The notes under the pieces were generated by a model. That model was not told the DNA's origin. It worked only from the letters and a program-made list of their open reading frames with translations, and did no database searches. Below, piece by piece: positions 13,153 through 14,998 of a stretch of DNA of 14,998 bases; position 1 is the first letter of the stretch; every line of letters begins with the position of its first letter. A program made the position numbers and the translations under genes. This DNA is from Porticoccaceae bacterium (GTDB lineage: Bacteria; Pseudomonadota; Gammaproteobacteria; Pseudomonadales; Porticoccaceae). The stretch is taken from NCBI GenBank assembly GCA_003491845.1, contig DNBN01000214.1:9242-24239 (forward strand), read 5' to 3'.

Positions 13153-14415
13153 TTATTTAACTGGCCTGGGAATGTTGAGTTTTTTACGTCGTTGCCAAAG
13201 GTTTTTTCGACTAATACCTAAATTTTGTGCAAGTTGAGTTTCACGCATTGTTTTTTGATTATCCAAGACATATTGAATAAAGTATTTCTCTAAAGATAGT
13301 GAATTACTATTTTCCGAGGTGGTTAGAGCTTCCTTGGCGATATTTTGTGTGTTGCTATTACCATTTATATACGCATGTAAATGTTCTGGAGAAATAATAC
13401 TTCCCTCATCTAATGTTAAAGCGACTTTATAGAGGGTGTTCTTTAGCTCGGTTATGTTACCTGGCCAGCTGTAGTTGGTTAATACTTTGATGCTTTCTTC
13501 GGAGATGTCGATTGGAAAACTTAGTTCCTGACTGACTTTCTCAATAAAATAATTTGCTAATTGGGCTATGTCTGAAGATCTTTCACGCAGCGCGGGAACC
13601 TCGATTTTGATTGCATTTACAGCTCGAAACAGATCCACTCTATAAGGGTCGTCAAGGCATAACATGTCTATATCTTTTGCTGTAGAGGCTATACAGTGTA
13701 TCTTAGAATTTCGTGTTAACTCAATTACAGCTCGTTGATGACTTTTTGCTAGACCACAAATATTAGCTAAAAACACAGTGCAAATACCTGTTTTTTCAGC
13801 TAGCTCGAGACTGTTTTTAAACTGCATATCCGATGCGCTAGGGCAATTGATAGTGATGAAGCGTTTTTCTTTTCGCTCGCTAATATTATGAATAGCCTGT
13901 GCTACAAGGCGCTTGCCTGTGCCTATTTCTCCCGCTATTAATATTGATAGATCAGTTGCAGCTGCTTTTCTTAATAGAGCGTGCGTAGCAATAATTTCTG
14001 TGCTGCTCCCCAGCAGTTGATCTATGCTGTTAAATGCCGTCATTTCACTACTTTTGTTGGCATACAAAATACGTTTAACCGATTGAACTAATTCTTCATG
14101 ATCAAACGGTTTAGATATATAGTCTACTGCGCCTTGGCGCATAATTTCTACCGCAGACCTTAGGCTAGCATAGCTGGTCATTATCAAAACAGGTACCTCA
14201 GGCGCAAGACGTATAAAGTCCCCCCCTGAGCCACCTGGAAGTCGTAAATCACTGACGATTAAATCAAAATTGTTCAAATTAAATCCACTTAAAGCTGCTT
14301 TGACACTGACAGCTTCACTAACTTTATAGCTTTGTCGCTCAAGTAGTTTGACAATAGATAACCTGATGATGTCTTCATCTTCTACGACTAAGATGTGATG
14401 GTTAGTTTTGTTCAT
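13153..14415 (-). CDS. cbrB: CbrB-like NtrC-family response regulator with a degenerate AAA+ domain
   Basis: A 420-aa regulator of receiver, AAA+ and Fis-type DNA-binding domains. The receiver (about 7-118) is intact: acidic E12/D13, phospho-acceptor D56 in FDLIVSDLRLPG, T80 in LIMTSYASLRSAVE, and K102 in SKPFD. It closely resembles Pseudomonas CbrB as I recall it. The AAA+ part (about 135-355) keeps a Walker A, GEIGTGKR (162-169). It lacks the GAFTGA loop: the stretch from NC (190) to Walker B is about 16 residues shorter than in PspF. Walker B DE is A217-N218, the second arginine finger is A265 (the first, R259, remains), and WPGNxREL is WPGNITEL (T322). The C terminus (about 372-420) has a Fis-type helix-turn-helix, NLGISRKNLWQRRKKL. 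It should bind DNA but probably cannot drive sigma-54 open complexes. The kinase gene is 74 bases upstream. Confidence 0.85.
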   Translation of the reverse strand: MNKTNHHILVVEDEDIIRLSIVKLLERQSYKVSEAVSVKAALSGFNLNNFDLIVSDLRLPGGSGGDFIRLAPEVPVLIMTSYASLRSAVEIMRQGAVDYISKPFDHEELVQSVKRILYANKSSEMTAFNSIDQLLGSSTEIIATHALLRKAAATDLSILIAGEIGTGKRLVAQAIHNISERKEKRFITINCPSASDMQFKNSLELAEKTGICTVFLANICGLAKSHQRAVIELTRNSKIHCIASTAKDIDMLCLDDPYRVDLFRAVNAIKIEVPALRERSSDIAQLANYFIEKVSQELSFPIDISEESIKVLTNYSWPGNITELKNTLYKVALTLDEGSIISPEHLHAYINGNSNTQNIAKEALTTSENSNSLSLEKYFIQYVLDNQKTMRETQLAQNLGISRKNLWQRRKKLNIPRPVK

Positions 14416-14444
14416 TTGATTAATTGTAGTTGAGCATATGTTGA

Positions 14445-14454
14445 CTATCGATAG
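14445..14454. repeat. 10-bp palindrome in the kinase-regulator gap
   Basis: CTATCGATAG, perfectly symmetrical, lies 30 bases before the regulator ATG, within the 74-base gap after the kinase stop codon. It could be a regulatory site or chance. No Shine-Dalgarno sequence precedes the regulator ATG. Confidence 0.3.
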
Positions 14455-14489
14455 CTGATGATACCATTTTAAAGACTGTCAGGTTGTTG

Positions 14490-14998
14490 TCAAAGTTTAT
14501 CAAAAATCAGCTTAACCGTGGTACCACGCTGACTATTCTCAGCTGGACTGAATATTGTTATTTGCGCGCCAAGACTTTTTACTAAATTAAATACTACCCA
14601 AAGTCCGAGGCCTGTTCCTTCACCAATATCTTTTGAAGTTACAAACGGCTCAAACAGTTTTGACTGCAAGTCTTCGGCAATGCCAGTACCTAAATCATTA
14701 ATTGTAACAATGATTTTTTTATCTTTAACGCTGGCTAGCATAGTAACCGTACTGTTTTTTGGCGATGCATCTCGGCTATTACTTAGCAAATTAAGAAAAA
14801 TTTGAATAAGCTGATGATAGTCTCCAAAAATATTTAGTGTTTGATCTATGGTGCATTGAAAGGTCACATTAGAGTGATTTTGGCCGAGAGTTAGCAGATT
14901 AATAGCTTCTTCTCCAGCCTCTTGTAAATTGACTTTTTTGAAATTTGCCTTGGTAAGTTCTCCTCCACGCGAGAAATTTATCAGCGACTCTACAATCT
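14490..14998 (-). CDS. Sensor histidine kinase, C-terminal part (cut by window edge)
   Basis: The frame is open from the right edge of the window and ends at 14490, giving about 169 residues of the C terminus. It begins inside the end of the dimerisation region (IVESLINFSRGGEL) and then shows a complete HATPase_c domain: N box FLNLLSNSRDASP, G1 box NDLGTGIAEDL, F box LFEPFVTSK and G2 box GEGTGLGLWVV. An internal GTG at 14867 is not the real start. The phospho-accepting His and the sensory domains lie outside the window, so I cannot say whether it has the SLC5 transporter domain typical of CbrA. The stop is 74 bases before the response regulator on the same strand, so the two are presumably a cognate pair; the gene order matches cbrA-cbrB of Pseudomonas. 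Confidence 0.93.
   Translation of the reverse strand, partial: IVESLINFSRGGELTKANFKKVNLQEAGEEAINLLTLGQNHSNVTFQCTIDQTLNIFGDYHQLIQIFLNLLSNSRDASPKNSTVTMLASVKDKKIIVTINDLGTGIAEDLQSKLFEPFVTSKDIGEGTGLGLWVVFNLVKSLGAQITIFSPAENSQRGTTVKLIFDKL

Noticed and set aside
13032..13260. Sigma-54 promoter for the gap RNA
   Set aside because: A GGCAT (TGGCA-like -24) occurs near 13045 and a TTGCA (-12-like) near 13090 on the minus strand, but they are in the wrong order and neither has its GG-N10-GC partner.

Overview
The window looks like chromosomal DNA of an AT-rich gammaproteobacterium. Two gene clusters point there: smpB / ratA-ratB / bamE / fur, and a pcnB-folK-panB cluster preceded by a two-component system as in pseudomonads. 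Low G+C, two sodium-coupled amino-acid symporters and compact spacing would suit a marine lineage such as the SAR92/Cellvibrionales group, but that placement is inference. I see no insertion sequence, phage gene, CRISPR array, tRNA or rRNA.

Left part (1-2500): a poorly supported 71-codon frame, then an orphan type II lumazine synthase (ribH2, minus strand) behind a well-preserved FMN riboswitch with a recognisable promoter, then an AI-2E/PerM-family membrane protein on the plus strand.

Middle part (2555-8884): a housekeeping island of smpB (minus), ratA-ratB (plus), bamE (minus) and fur (plus). A sodium:neurotransmitter-type symporter lies between smpB and ratA, and a DUF418 membrane protein lies between ratB and bamE. 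An AGCS sodium/alanine-type symporter follows fur. Fur keeps only one of its classical metal sites complete.

Right part (8881-14998, all minus strand): sensor kinase (cut by the window edge), CbrB-like response regulator, a 318-bp gap, pcnB, folK, a deoxynucleoside kinase, panB and a Cys-type glutathione peroxidase. panC does not follow panB.

The most interesting part is the regulator and the gap after it. In Pseudomonas the same place (cbrA-cbrB-crcZ-pcnB) encodes the CrcZ RNA, which titrates Hfq/Crc in carbon catabolite repression and is made from a sigma-54 promoter activated by CbrB. Here the gap holds an (AAN)n tract, a strong GNRA-loop terminator and a sigma-70-like promoter, together predicting a decoy RNA of about 90 nt. 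There is no GG-N10-GC sigma-54 promoter in the gap. The CbrB-like protein has lost the GAFTGA loop, the Walker B acidic pair, one arginine finger and the sensor II arginine. RNA and regulator together suggest a CbrB-CrcZ circuit that has moved off sigma-54. The A-rich leader of the AGCS symporter could be a target of such a circuit.
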